Shown piece by piece: positions 32,941 to 42,300 of a stretch of 64,000 nt of DNA (positions are counted from its first letter, which is position 1; each line of letters opens with the position of its first letter). The notes under the pieces are model-generated. The model did no database searches, had not been told where the DNA came from, and saw only the letters and a list, made by a program, of their open reading frames with translations. A program made the position numbers and the translations under genes. Source of the stretch: Arthrobacter sp. NicSoilB8 (GTDB taxonomy: Bacteria; Actinomycetota; Actinomycetes; Actinomycetales; Micrococcaceae); the NCBI RefSeq assembly GCF_019977355.1, contig NZ_AP024655.1:4836001-4900000 (forward strand), read 5' to 3'.

Positions 32941-34110
32941 ATGGCCGCCAGGCCCCGCTGCATTGTGCACTGCTCGATGCCCTACAACGGTCGCGGCTGG
33001 GCCGAGACCTGCGCCTTGATGGTCAGCCGGTTCCCCGGACAGGGACTCGCGCCCACGGTGGTGCTGCCGCGCGCAACCCGGTCAATGGCTCCGGGGGTAC
33101 ACGTGGTGGAAAGCATCCTATACCCGGCGTCACGTCTGCCGTGGCGGCTGATCGAACCGATGAGCGATGCCGCCCTCGACCGCGCTTACCGCCGGGAATT
33201 GCGGCGGGCCGACCCGGCGGCAACAGTCGTCTACGCGTGGCCCGGGATCTCGATCGAGCACGTGGCGGCCGCCAAGGAACGCGGGTTCCTCGTGGTGCGG
33301 CAGATGATCAACTCGGGCCAGGCCATGGCCAAGCGCCTCCTTGACGGCGCCTACGTCGTGCGCGGGCTCGAGCCACGGCACGGCATCTCCGAGCAGGCCG
33401 TGGCTCTCGAGAAGACCGAGCTCGCGATGTATGACCACGTACTTGCGCCGAATGCCCTCACGGCCGAGTCGCTCCTCGAGGTCGGGATCCCCGCGGACCG
33501 CATCGTGCCGACGAGCTTCGGCTGGTCGCCCAAGCGCTTCGGGCGGGTGGGCGGCGCCCGCCGCGTCCACGACTCGCGGCCGCTCAGGTTCCTTTTCGTC
33601 GGGCGAGCCGGGCTACGAAAGGGGATCCCCGAACTGCTGGAAGCCTGGGAACTCGCCGGGGAGCCTGGCGAGCTGTTCGTCGTCGGCGACGCCGAACCTT
33701 CCGTGCATGATCTACTGAACGCCGCCGTCTGCCGGGGGTCGGTAGTGCACGTCCCCTTCACGGACAATGTTGGGTCCTTCTACGCGACGAGCGACGTGTT
33801 CGTCATGCCGAGCCACGAGGAGGGCGGACCGCAGGTCACGCTCGAAGCCGGCGGATTCGGGCTGGCTGCGGTGGTGACGCCGATGGGGGAGGCCCGTCTC
33901 ATCGAGCACGAACGCAACGGCCTCGTCGTCCCGGCTGGCGATGCCGCCAGCTTGGCTGCGGCCCTGCGCCGGCTGGCCGACGACGGACCGCTGCGGCAAA
34001 CCCTCGGTCGACAGGTCGCGGTGGACGCCATGGCCTTTACGTATGACCGGGTAAGTGCACGACACGCAGACCTGCTTGTCGGCTTACTACGGGCCCGCAA
34101 CGGCGGGTAG
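32941..34110 (+). CDS. Family 4 glycosyltransferase
   Basis: About 389 residues, GT-B fold. The C-terminal donor domain is unmistakable: RPLRFLFVGRAGLRKGIPEL, VVHVPFTDNVGSFYATSDVF, MPSHEEGGPQVTLEAGGFGL with the E-x7-E pattern, and GLVVPAGDAASLAAALRRL. ATG 32941 after AAGAGGCGG is preferred; a TTG at 32899 would add 14 residues. It is the last gene of the + strand operon. A short hairpin (34136-34151) lies before the convergent ligase gene. Confidence 0.85.
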   Translation: MAARPRCIVHCSMPYNGRGWAETCALMVSRFPGQGLAPTVVLPRATRSMAPGVHVVESILYPASRLPWRLIEPMSDAALDRAYRRELRRADPAATVVYAWPGISIEHVAAAKERGFLVVRQMINSGQAMAKRLLDGAYVVRGLEPRHGISEQAVALEKTELAMYDHVLAPNALTAESLLEVGIPADRIVPTSFGWSPKRFGRVGGARRVHDSRPLRFLFVGRAGLRKGIPELLEAWELAGEPGELFVVGDAEPSVHDLLNAAVCRGSVVHVPFTDNVGSFYATSDVFVMPSHEEGGPQVTLEAGGFGLAAVVTPMGEARLIEHERNGLVVPAGDAASLAAALRRLADDGPLRQTLGRQVAVDAMAFTYDRVSARHADLLVGLLRARNGG

Positions 34111-34201
34111 CCCTTCACGAAGACCAATCGGTCATTCGGGGATTACCCCGACAACGTGATTGCGGGCTTGGTGGGCATAGCCCCGGTGGGGGCGTCGGAG
34201 A

Positions 34202-35506
34202 CTACGGCGCCGACCGCACCATTGACGCTGATACCCCGAACATCATAAACAGCAGCCCTGCGGACATGGGGAAGCCCAGCCCATCGAAGAATGCGAACGA
34301 TAGGGCAGTGGCCGCCACGGAGGCCGAGACCGCCGCACCCAACTGGCCCATGCCGGCGTCGGCGGATCGGCCTGTCGCCTTCCACGGAATGATGATTGAC
34401 ATCACCACAAGAACCAGGAATGCGGCAAGGCCCAGCACACCGACCTCGATCAACAAACCCAAAAACTGATTATCAAGAATCAAATATTGCGGTAGGAAAG
34501 TGCTGAATCCGCGGCCCAAAAACGGACTCCGCTGAGCTATTTCAAAAGCCGCGGCATAAGAATTCGTTCTTGATGCTGTGCTCGAATCATCTGCCACGCC
34601 AAGGAACATTCCTTTCAGCGTTCCCGCCATCCCGGGGACAGCCGAATACATGATGCCCCCCAACCCGACTGCCGCAAAAACGGCATACAAGCGGACCTTG
34701 GGTGACCAACGAGGTGAAAGAACCAGAATTCCGGCGAGAACGCCAATGAGTGCTGAACGGGAAACCGACAGCATGGAGGCAAACGTGATCACCATTGCCG
34801 GAACCCAGCGAATGAACACGGCGCGATTGGTGTCGGTCATGGCCAAAGAGATCGCAATCGGCAGTGTCATGCATAGCACCACCCCGTATTCCAGCGGGTG
34901 AGCCGCCATCCCTTGGGGCCGGATGAACCCTCCTCGGCCCTCCACGCCGGAAAGGGAGGAATCCACGGCGAACCCAGGCAATGAGATCCAGTCAATTAGC
35001 GATTGTCCCGTCCAGAACTGGGCTAGTCCCAACGACGCCATCAGGGTGCCCGCAAGCACGATGCGCCGGAGGAAAGTTTGCAGGCGTTCCCGCGTCCGAA
35101 TTCCATCGGCGGCAATGAGCGCGATGCCGACCCATCCCGCCAGACGCAGCATCCCGCTGTCGGCCGGACTCGATTCCGCACCCGGCAGACCGCGGAAGTT
35201 TGCATAGGCATAGCTGGCCAGAACACAGCCGACGAACACCAGCAAGGCCGTCCGGATGACTCGGGCACCTCCTTTATAAGGAACGACCACCCCCACTCTG
35301 TTCCAGATCCACCAGAGAAGGCCCACGAGGCCCCAGAGCGTGGAGGGCCTGCCGGCCGAGCCCAATACTGGAATCGTCAGATAAGAAGGGAGGGCGCAAA
35401 CAAGCACGAGATAAACCGTCAGAAACGATGTAGCGTCCCAGCCGGGACGCTCTACCGGGTAAATCTCAGGCTGTGGTCGCGGACTGCGCCGCAGTTTCAG
35501 TGGCAC
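34202..35506 (-). CDS. O-antigen ligase/polymerase (Wzy-like) membrane protein
   Basis: 434 residues with 10-12 transmembrane segments and the large periplasmic-type loop of the O-antigen ligase (Wzy_C) family. Family landmarks include GFIRPQGMAAHPLEYGVVLC, MLSVSRSALIGVLAGILVLS and RSPFLGRGFSTFLPQYLILD followed by NQFLGLLIEVGVLGLAAFLV. It would polymerise or ligate the lipid-linked repeat unit outside the membrane. The start GTG 35506 overlaps the upstream Wzz-like gene by 41 nt. Around 34400-34700 the DNA is noticeably A/T-rich for this genome. Confidence 0.85.
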   Translation of the reverse strand: MPLKLRRSPRPQPEIYPVERPGWDATSFLTVYLVLVCALPSYLTIPVLGSAGRPSTLWGLVGLLWWIWNRVGVVVPYKGGARVIRTALLVFVGCVLASYAYANFRGLPGAESSPADSGMLRLAGWVGIALIAADGIRTRERLQTFLRRIVLAGTLMASLGLAQFWTGQSLIDWISLPGFAVDSSLSGVEGRGGFIRPQGMAAHPLEYGVVLCMTLPIAISLAMTDTNRAVFIRWVPAMVITFASMLSVSRSALIGVLAGILVLSPRWSPKVRLYAVFAAVGLGGIMYSAVPGMAGTLKGMFLGVADDSSTASRTNSYAAAFEIAQRSPFLGRGFSTFLPQYLILDNQFLGLLIEVGVLGLAAFLVLVVMSIIIPWKATGRSADAGMGQLGAAVSASVAATALSFAFFDGLGFPMSAGLLFMMFGVSASMVRSAP

Positions 35507-36170
35507 GGTGCCTCGTCCTTTCCGAGCGGCGACGTGATCGCGCCCATCTGTCAGAGAGGGCCGCCGCAGAGGCAGTGAGACTCAGGCCCAATACCCAGAC
35601 GGCCGCGCTGGCTTTGGCTTCGCTCGTCCGGGTTCGGGAATAGGCGAAGACCTCCGGCCGCAACGGCACGGTCTCCACACCGATCCTTACGTTCTTCCCG
35701 ACCCCGCTTTCATCTTGAATGGAAGTCGAAGCCGCCGAAATGTCGCCAGCCACCTCGTACAAGGCAGAAGACACGCGTTCGGGGCTGGAATCGACCGCCT
35801 GGATCCGGATGACGGGCGCATTGAAAATTCTCTCCCACTGTCCACCGGCATCAGCCATCGTGACGGAAACCCCTTCCCGGACACCGAGTCCGTACAGCTC
35901 GGCCGTTGGCGAGGATAGCTTCACGGAGGGTCGTACGGCGTTGACCCTTACTGCCACTACGCTGGTGAAATTTATCAGGGGTTGCGCAAACGTATCGTCA
36001 GTCCTCGACGACGCCACCCCGCCTGGCACGACAAAAACCACATCCATCTGCGCCGCATAGACGCGAGGAGTGAGCATGAGCGCTGTACAGACGAGCCATG
36101 TGCAGGCGACCCCTGCCACAACGACGTACCAGCGTCGTAGCAGCAGGGAGAGCAGCTGCGCCATGGTCAT
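35466..36170 (-). CDS. Wzz-like chain-length/capsule protein, second copy
   Basis: 234 residues. It has an N-terminal membrane segment after a short basic start (LLRRWYVVVAGVACTWLVCT), an extracytoplasmic region, a second membrane segment (AAVWVLGLSLTASAAAL) and a basic cytoplasmic tail. The LLxRRWYVVxAG start matches polysaccharide co-polymerases, which control chain length. There is no tyrosine-kinase domain. Its ATG overlaps the stop of the preceding related gene (ATGA). The two Wzz-like proteins are diverged paralogs. Confidence 0.7.
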   Translation of the reverse strand: MTMAQLLSLLLRRWYVVVAGVACTWLVCTALMLTPRVYAAQMDVVFVVPGGVASSRTDDTFAQPLINFTSVVAVRVNAVRPSVKLSSPTAELYGLGVREGVSVTMADAGGQWERIFNAPVIRIQAVDSSPERVSSALYEVAGDISAASTSIQDESGVGKNVRIGVETVPLRPEVFAYSRTRTSEAKASAAVWVLGLSLTASAAALSDRWARSRRRSERTRHRATETAAQSATTA

Positions 36171-36955
36171 GGCAGCGTAGCCCGAACGTTGGCCTTATGG
36201 GCTGGTTCCACAGACTCCTCATCCCCCGTGTCCGGCTCGAGCGGCCGGGATTCCGGTGACTTTGCCCCCCGCAACCGCCGCGGCCTTCGCCCCGGGGCCG
36301 GGTCCGGCGTTTCGGTCGACCCTCCCGGGGCCGGACGTTCCGCGCTTCCACGCCTCATTCGCCTGGCAAGCAGCAGCCCGTCCAACATTCTGGCCAGGAG
36401 CACAGTGCCTACGGCTCCGGCTCCTGCGGTGACGATGATGAGCTGCAGCTGGGCCTTGTTCTCCATGCTGGACTCGGGAGCCACGACGATCGTCTTCAGA
36501 TTGATCCTTGAGTACTCCGGGACGGACAACTCGTCCTGCATGGCTTTGAGCGTGGCCGGCACAGTGCCCAAAGCGGCCTTCAAGCCGCCCATCGTCTCGC
36601 CTGGGTTAGGGCTGGAGACCTTGACAACAACGACTGCCCCGCTGGTGGACCGGTCCGCGTCGACGCTGTAGGTCATGGCTGGAAAATTCTCCAGGACGGG
36701 CGCGCGCACCTCTGCTGCATTGGCCCGTCGTGTCAGTACGTCAAGTGCCTGCGACATTCCCACTAGGTAGAGGTAAGGGTTTCCGGTGGCCCCCACCGTC
36801 GCCGACGGAGGCATGAGCACAAGACTGCCGCTGGCTTCGTAGGTAGCAGGAACCCTCTCATACACCACAGCACACATACCTGCGGTCAGGGCGAGGCCGG
36901 CCAGCACCACGTACCAACGTCTTGCGAGGCTTCTAATAAGTTCCTTCAGTTGCAT
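36167..36955 (-). CDS. Wzz-like chain-length/capsule protein, first copy
   Basis: 262 residues. Membrane segment 1 is in RRWYVVLAGLALTAGMCAVV (~12-31), followed by an extracytoplasmic portion (VPATYEASGSLVLMPPSATV) and segment 2 (IIVTAGAGAVGTVLLARMLD). The long basic, Pro-rich cytoplasmic tail has no Walker motifs, so this is a regulator of polymer length rather than a BY-kinase. The start overlaps the rhamnosyltransferase gene end by 23 nt, with a GAGGGGGG ribosome-binding site. Confidence 0.72.
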   Translation of the reverse strand: MQLKELIRSLARRWYVVLAGLALTAGMCAVVYERVPATYEASGSLVLMPPSATVGATGNPYLYLVGMSQALDVLTRRANAAEVRAPVLENFPAMTYSVDADRSTSGAVVVVKVSSPNPGETMGGLKAALGTVPATLKAMQDELSVPEYSRINLKTIVVAPESSMENKAQLQLIIVTAGAGAVGTVLLARMLDGLLLARRMRRGSAERPAPGGSTETPDPAPGRRPRRLRGAKSPESRPLEPDTGDEESVEPAHKANVRATLP

Positions 36956-37868
36956 CTGCTTCCCCCCTCACAGGGCCCGCCTTTCCGACAGACAGTACTT
37001 CCTTTACCCTGCTGAGACCATCCTTGCCCAAGACCAATATCATGAGCCATTTAACCGTCGATCTGCCACGTTCGCCCAAGTATCGAGCAGGAGCCGCCAC
37101 TAAGTTTTCCCAGCGCAGTGCCCTGTCAGAAGGATAACCGGTATCGGGTGAAATAACCGGAAAACTTTTAACATGAAGCACAGCTGAAACCATTCTCCCT
37201 CGAACCCGATTGCTCACATTTCCGCCGTGAACTACCTGCAACCAGGCGGGGGATCCAGCAATTTCCCGGACAGGCATGCTTTTACCGAGGAGATTGTGCC
37301 AGTCGGCCCAGCACGTCACCGGTTCATCCCACGATTCGACCACTGAACAAAAGGCATTTCGGCGGTCGATTCGTGAGTAGAGGTTCTTTCCTTTCAGTAT
37401 CAGGCCCCGGGAAAAGTAAATCGCCGTCCGGCCGGTCGGGATGCCGGCCTGAATTTGAAGCCGTTCGGCAAAATCCACGGCTAATCCATCATCATTGTCG
37501 AGATTTGTCGTGACCAATCTTTTCCGCGGTTTTCCCACGACCTCGATCAGATCTGCCAGCAGCTCCTCGTGGTTGACGCTTTCCCGGAAGATCGGCACAA
37601 AGCCGCCATCGCCGGCGAGCCGGGGAATCATCTCCTTTAGCCATGAAGGACTCTCGGGATCGAAATAGACCACCCAACGGAAGTTCCCGGAAGTCTGTGC
37701 CCGAACGGAAGGCAGGCAGAATCGCTCGAAGAGATCAACCCTGTCCCTGAGCCAGCCCTCCTGCGCGCGGACCTGGCTTTCCCTGCCCGCCGTGGGCAGG
37801 TTGAAACGGGTCAGCAGAACGTGGTCCACCTCGAAGCCCCGAGAACCAGACACAGACATGCCATTCAT
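36933..37868 (-). CDS. Putative rhamnosyltransferase, copy B (GT-A)
   Basis: 311 residues, same family as the gene at 32026: HVLLTRFNLPT, WLRDRVDLFERFCLPSVRAQ, FRWVVYFDPESPSWLKEMI, TTNLDNDDGLAVDFAERLQI and AWLQVVHGGNVSNRVRG align with copy A block by block. It is translationally coupled (ATGA) to the GH-type lipoprotein gene upstream. Presence of one copy per operon links the two operons to the same product. Confidence 0.78.
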   Translation of the reverse strand: MNGMSVSGSRGFEVDHVLLTRFNLPTAGRESQVRAQEGWLRDRVDLFERFCLPSVRAQTSGNFRWVVYFDPESPSWLKEMIPRLAGDGGFVPIFRESVNHEELLADLIEVVGKPRKRLVTTNLDNDDGLAVDFAERLQIQAGIPTGRTAIYFSRGLILKGKNLYSRIDRRNAFCSVVESWDEPVTCWADWHNLLGKSMPVREIAGSPAWLQVVHGGNVSNRVRGRMVSAVLHVKSFPVISPDTGYPSDRALRWENLVAAPARYLGERGRSTVKWLMILVLGKDGLSRVKEVLSVGKAGPVRGEADATEGTY

Positions 37869-39307
37869 CCTTTCGCTGCACTCCCGGTCAATGTGAAGAC
37901 CGAGTTCGGTCCGGCCGTCAGGTTTACTGTCCCTTCGACCATCAAAGCGTCATCGACGGCCTTCATATCGCGTCCGGAATCGGTGATGAACGTGGACAAC
38001 GGCATCGTCCCGGTCAGTCCCGGTAGTCGCACAGTTACTTTCATCGCCGAGTCGGACGTATTCCGTCCGAAGACCGAGACCCGTCCTGACGCCGGGTCCT
38101 GGAAGGCCACTACGTCGACGCTTTCGTCACTGGACGAAGCCGCGATGCGGACAGCATCACGGGGCGTGTACCGGATCAATTGCCGGAGGACGAAGTACGC
38201 CTTGCGTGGACTGTACGTATGCTGGGCGGCGTCATAGGCGAGGAGGCCCCAGTAGCCTTCACTTTCGTGGTGTTCGTAATAGCCGTCCCACGCGTCGTAT
38301 TGCATGAGCCCCGCGGCGCCCTCCAGCAGGAGACTGATCGCCAGGGAGGCTGTCTGCGCGGCGGATGACCAGTCGGCGGGGTTCGGTGAACCCGTGTCAC
38401 AGCCCGGGCAGGGCCCGGAGAATTCCGTGACCCAGTAGTCCAGGTCGGGATGGGAGGATTTGGCCAGCGCCTCCGCCGCACCACCGGAGCCGCCGTCGTA
38501 GCTGTGGATCCCGAAATGCGCCATCCGGGACATGACCAGGGAATCCTCGTCCAGTGCCTGCAGATATTCGGAGGTGGCCTTGCCGGCGGAGGCTGTGTCC
38601 GGTCCGACGAGCCGCATGTCGCGAAGGCCCAGGCCGTCCAGGCGGACCACAAGTTTGTGCAGGAGCCGTACATATTGTTCCGGCGCCACCTGGGGTCCTT
38701 CGATCCCGTTCCAGTCGGTCTCGTTCATGGGGCTAAGCAAGGTGAAGTCCAGCTTCCGGGCATTCCGTCCGTAGGCGACCATGGAAGCAATCATGCGGAC
38801 CCACTGGTCCTCGGCTGCCGTGTCGATGTGATTGCCACCCATCCACTCCGGCACGCCGCCCATGACGTTGACCATGACCTGTTGTCCAGGCTTGGACGAG
38901 ATGTACTCAATGGTGTTCCACAGATCGGCCATCTTGCCGCGTTCGTAGATGGGTGTGTAGCGGGCCCAGTCAATGGTGGCGGGGTTGGACGGGTCCTCTT
39001 CCGTTTCCCAATCGGCCTTATCGATGATCACGCGCCAGTTGACCTCGCCTAGATCGGCAATCATGTCGATCGCGGGCCGGAGCCGGCCGTTGTCCCAGCT
39101 GTGGACGTTCGCGTTCACCCCCAGTCCCGAGACCGTCTGGAAGCGCAGCGGCCCCTCGGGACTGGGGGTATCTGACACAACAGGTCCGCTGGACGCGGGC
39201 TGGGACGCAGATTCCCGCCGAACGTCCGCGGGGCTGCCGGAACACGCGGTGATCAGCGCCATGCACCCCGCGATCCCCGCGGCCGCGAAGCGTTTGACGG
39301 CTCTCAT
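37865..39307 (-). CDS. Secreted lipoprotein glycoside hydrolase (clan GH-A, GH30/GH39-like)
   Basis: About 480 residues. A lipoprotein signal (RAVKRFAAAGIAGCMALITAC, lipobox LITAC) places it on the outer face of the membrane. The TIM-barrel carries the two glutamates expected of a retaining GH-A enzyme: the acid/base in LLSPMNETDWNG and the nucleophile in YWVTEFSGPC. A C-terminal beta-sandwich (VDVVAFQDPASGRVSVFGRN) fits the GH30-type layout. It may trim or release the glycan made by the locus (inference). The start is uncertain: ATG 39307 keeps a compact signal peptide, while GTG 39331 is also in frame. Confidence 0.72.
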   Translation of the reverse strand: MRAVKRFAAAGIAGCMALITACSGSPADVRRESASQPASSGPVVSDTPSPEGPLRFQTVSGLGVNANVHSWDNGRLRPAIDMIADLGEVNWRVIIDKADWETEEDPSNPATIDWARYTPIYERGKMADLWNTIEYISSKPGQQVMVNVMGGVPEWMGGNHIDTAAEDQWVRMIASMVAYGRNARKLDFTLLSPMNETDWNGIEGPQVAPEQYVRLLHKLVVRLDGLGLRDMRLVGPDTASAGKATSEYLQALDEDSLVMSRMAHFGIHSYDGGSGGAAEALAKSSHPDLDYWVTEFSGPCPGCDTGSPNPADWSSAAQTASLAISLLLEGAAGLMQYDAWDGYYEHHESEGYWGLLAYDAAQHTYSPRKAYFVLRQLIRYTPRDAVRIAASSSDESVDVVAFQDPASGRVSVFGRNTSDSAMKVTVRLPGLTGTMPLSTFITDSGRDMKAVDDALMVEGTVNLTAGPNSVFTLTGSAAKG

Positions 39308-39333
39308 CCGTGTTCCATTCTTCCCCTTCACGG

Positions 39334-42300
39334 CTATTGACTAACGACGACGTCGACCCAGTAGTTGGTGTTGTTGTAGCTGTCCGTGGGGAACCCTGTC
39401 GAGGTGCCGTACCGGTACACGCCGTTGGGTCCGTCCGTGCCGGATGCGAGGCCATGCAACGGTGCCTTGTCAGCGGCGGATGTGAAGTATCCGCTGTTGG
39501 ACGAGTAGGAACCGTTCGGGGCGTAGTAGGACACCACATAGGTGGTGTTCGCCGAGATCGGCACCGGCGAGGAGAACGTCGCCTGCTGCCAGCCCGAGGC
39601 CGTCTCCCCCGCGAACGTCACCGACGCCAGGAGCGTCCCCGTGGCCGTCCACAGATGCCCGATGTGGGTTCCGGTGTTCGAACTGCCCTTGTAGAACCGG
39701 ACACCCGTCACCGTCCCGGCCACATCCGACCGGAACTTCATCCCCAGTTCCACGGCATTCGGGTCATTGGCCGCCAGGGTGGCAGGCACCGACGTCGGAT
39801 TGAACACGGTGCAGGGACACGAGGACGGAGCCGCGGCCGTGGTGAATGTCCACGAGTACGGCGCCATGGTCTGCCCCGTGGCATTTGTCGCACCGCTGAC
39901 CGTGACGCCGTACGTGGTGCTAAACGCGAGAGCACTCGAAGGAGTAAAAGTCGCGGTCCTTGTCGTCGAGTCATAGCCGACCGTGCCGGCCACCGCTGCG
40001 TTGGCCGCGTCCTTCACGGAGAACACCACCGAAGCAGCCGTCACCGCCTGATCAAACGTCGCGGCAGGCTTCACCGCCACATCGACAGCCGAGGCGCTGT
40101 TCGCCGGCGACACCGACGAAACAACCGGCGCCGCGTTCGGGGAGGTGGTGGCGAGAACGACGTCGACCCAGTAGTTGGTGTTGTTGTAGCTGTCCGTGGG
40201 GAACCCTGTCGAGGTGCCGTACCGGTACACGCCGTTGGGTCCGTCCGTGCCGGATGCGAGGCCATGCAACGGTGCCTTGTCAGCGGCGGATGTGAAGTAT
40301 CCGCTGTTGGACGAGTAGGAACCGTTCGGGGCGTAGTAGGACACCACATAGGTGGTGTTCGCCGAGATCGGCACCGGCGAGGAGAACGTCGCCTGCTGCC
40401 AGCCCGAGGCCGTCTCCCCCGCGAACGTCACCGACGCCAGGAGCGTCCCCGTGGCCGTCCACAGATGCCCGATGTGGGTTCCGGTGTTCGAACTGCCCTT
40501 GTAGAACCGGACACCCGTCACCGTCCCGGCCACATCCGACCGGAACTTCATCCCCAGTTCCACGGCATTCGGGTCATTGGCCGCCAGGGTGGCAGGCACC
40601 GACGTCGGATTGAACACGGTGCAGGGACACGAGGACGGAGCCGCGGCCGTGGTGAATGTCCACGAGTACGGCGCCATGGTCTGCCCCGTGGCATTTGTCG
40701 CACCGCTGACCGTGACGCCGTACGTGGTGCTAAACGCGAGAGCACTCGAAGGAGTAAAAGTCGCGGTCCTTGTCGTCGAGTCATAGCCGACCGTGCCGGC
40801 CACCGCTGCGTTGGCCGCGTCCTTCACGGAGAACACCACCGAAGCAGCCGTCACCGCCTGATCAAACGTCGCGGCAGGCTTCACCGCCACATCGACAGCC
40901 GAGGCGCTGTTCGCCGGCGACACCGACGAAACAACCGGAGGTACGGGACTGGACGTCGTCGCGAAGACAACGTCGACCCAGTAATTGGAATTGCCGAAGC
41001 TGTCGCTCGGGAAGGAGCTTGCACTGCCATAACGGTAGACACCGTTGGATCCGTCCAGGCCGCTGACCAGGCCGTGTAGCGGTGGCGCATCAGCTCCGTT
41101 ATTGAAGTAGCCGGCGTCAGCGGAATAGGAACCGTTCGGGGCGTAGTAGGACACCACATAGGTGGTGTTCGCCGAGATCGGCACCGGCGAGGAGAACGTC
41201 GCCTGCTGCCAGCCCGAGGCCGTCTCCCCCGCGAACGTCACCGACGCCAGGAGCGTCCCCGTGGCCGTCCACAGATGCCCGGTATGGGTTCCGGTGTTCG
41301 AACTGCCCTTGTAGAACCGGACACCCGTCACCGTCCCGGCCACATCCGACCGGAACTTCATCCCCAGTTCCACGGCATTCGGGTCATTGGCCGAAGCTGT
41401 TGTCGGCACCGAATTTGAGCTGAAAACATTACACGGGCAAGTGACGGCAGCGGCAGTGGTGAACGCCCACGAATAGGGGGCCGCCATAGTCTGCCCCGTA
41501 GCATTCGTCGCACCGCTGACTGTGGCCGTGTAGGTGGTCCCAGGGCTGAGGGCCGTACCGGGAGTAAACGTCGCGGTCCTGGCCGTCGAGTCATAGCCGA
41601 CCGTGCCGGCCACCGCTGCGTTGGCCGCGTCCTTCACTGAGAACACCACCGAAGCAGCCGTCACCGCCTGATCAAACGTCGCGGCAGGCTTCACGGCTGT
41701 GTCGACGCTGACGGAGTTGTTGGTCGGCGACACGGCCGCGATCGTCGGCGCGGCCGGCGGCGCCGCCGTCGTGAACGTCCATGAATATGGTGCCGCCATG
41801 GATTGTCCCGTGGAATTCGTGGCACCACTGACCGTGGCCGTGTAGCTGGTACTGAAGGACAGGGGTGACCCGGGGGTGAACGTCGCTGTGTTCGTGGCCG
41901 AGTCGTATGTCACCGAACCTTGGACGGCAGTGTTTGCCGCGTTCTTCAGAACGAACGTGACAGACCCGGCCGTTACCGCCTGGTTGAAGGTCGCGGAGGG
42001 CTTCACCGCGACGTCGACGCCTGTTGCATTGTTGGACGGTGACACCGATGAGAGTGCCGGGGCGGGGCTGCTGGACGGCGTGAAGACAGCATCCACCCAG
42101 TAGTACTCCGCGTCATAGACCTGATCAGGGAAGGAAGACGACGCACCGTATTTGTAGAATCCGTTCGGGCTGCCGGGCACGCTGCGTGTGAAGTGCAGCG
42201 GGGCCCCGCCCGTGCTGCCGTTCCCGGCAGGTGCCGGCGAGGGATGGTTGTAGAAGTAGGCGGCGTCCTGGGCGTAGTGGCCGGCCGGCGCGAAGTACGA

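Noticed and set aside
39310..41079. 589-codon plus-strand frame over the giant gene
   Set aside because: Repeats every 810 bp only because the real gene does; Arg/Gly/His-rich translation without domains.
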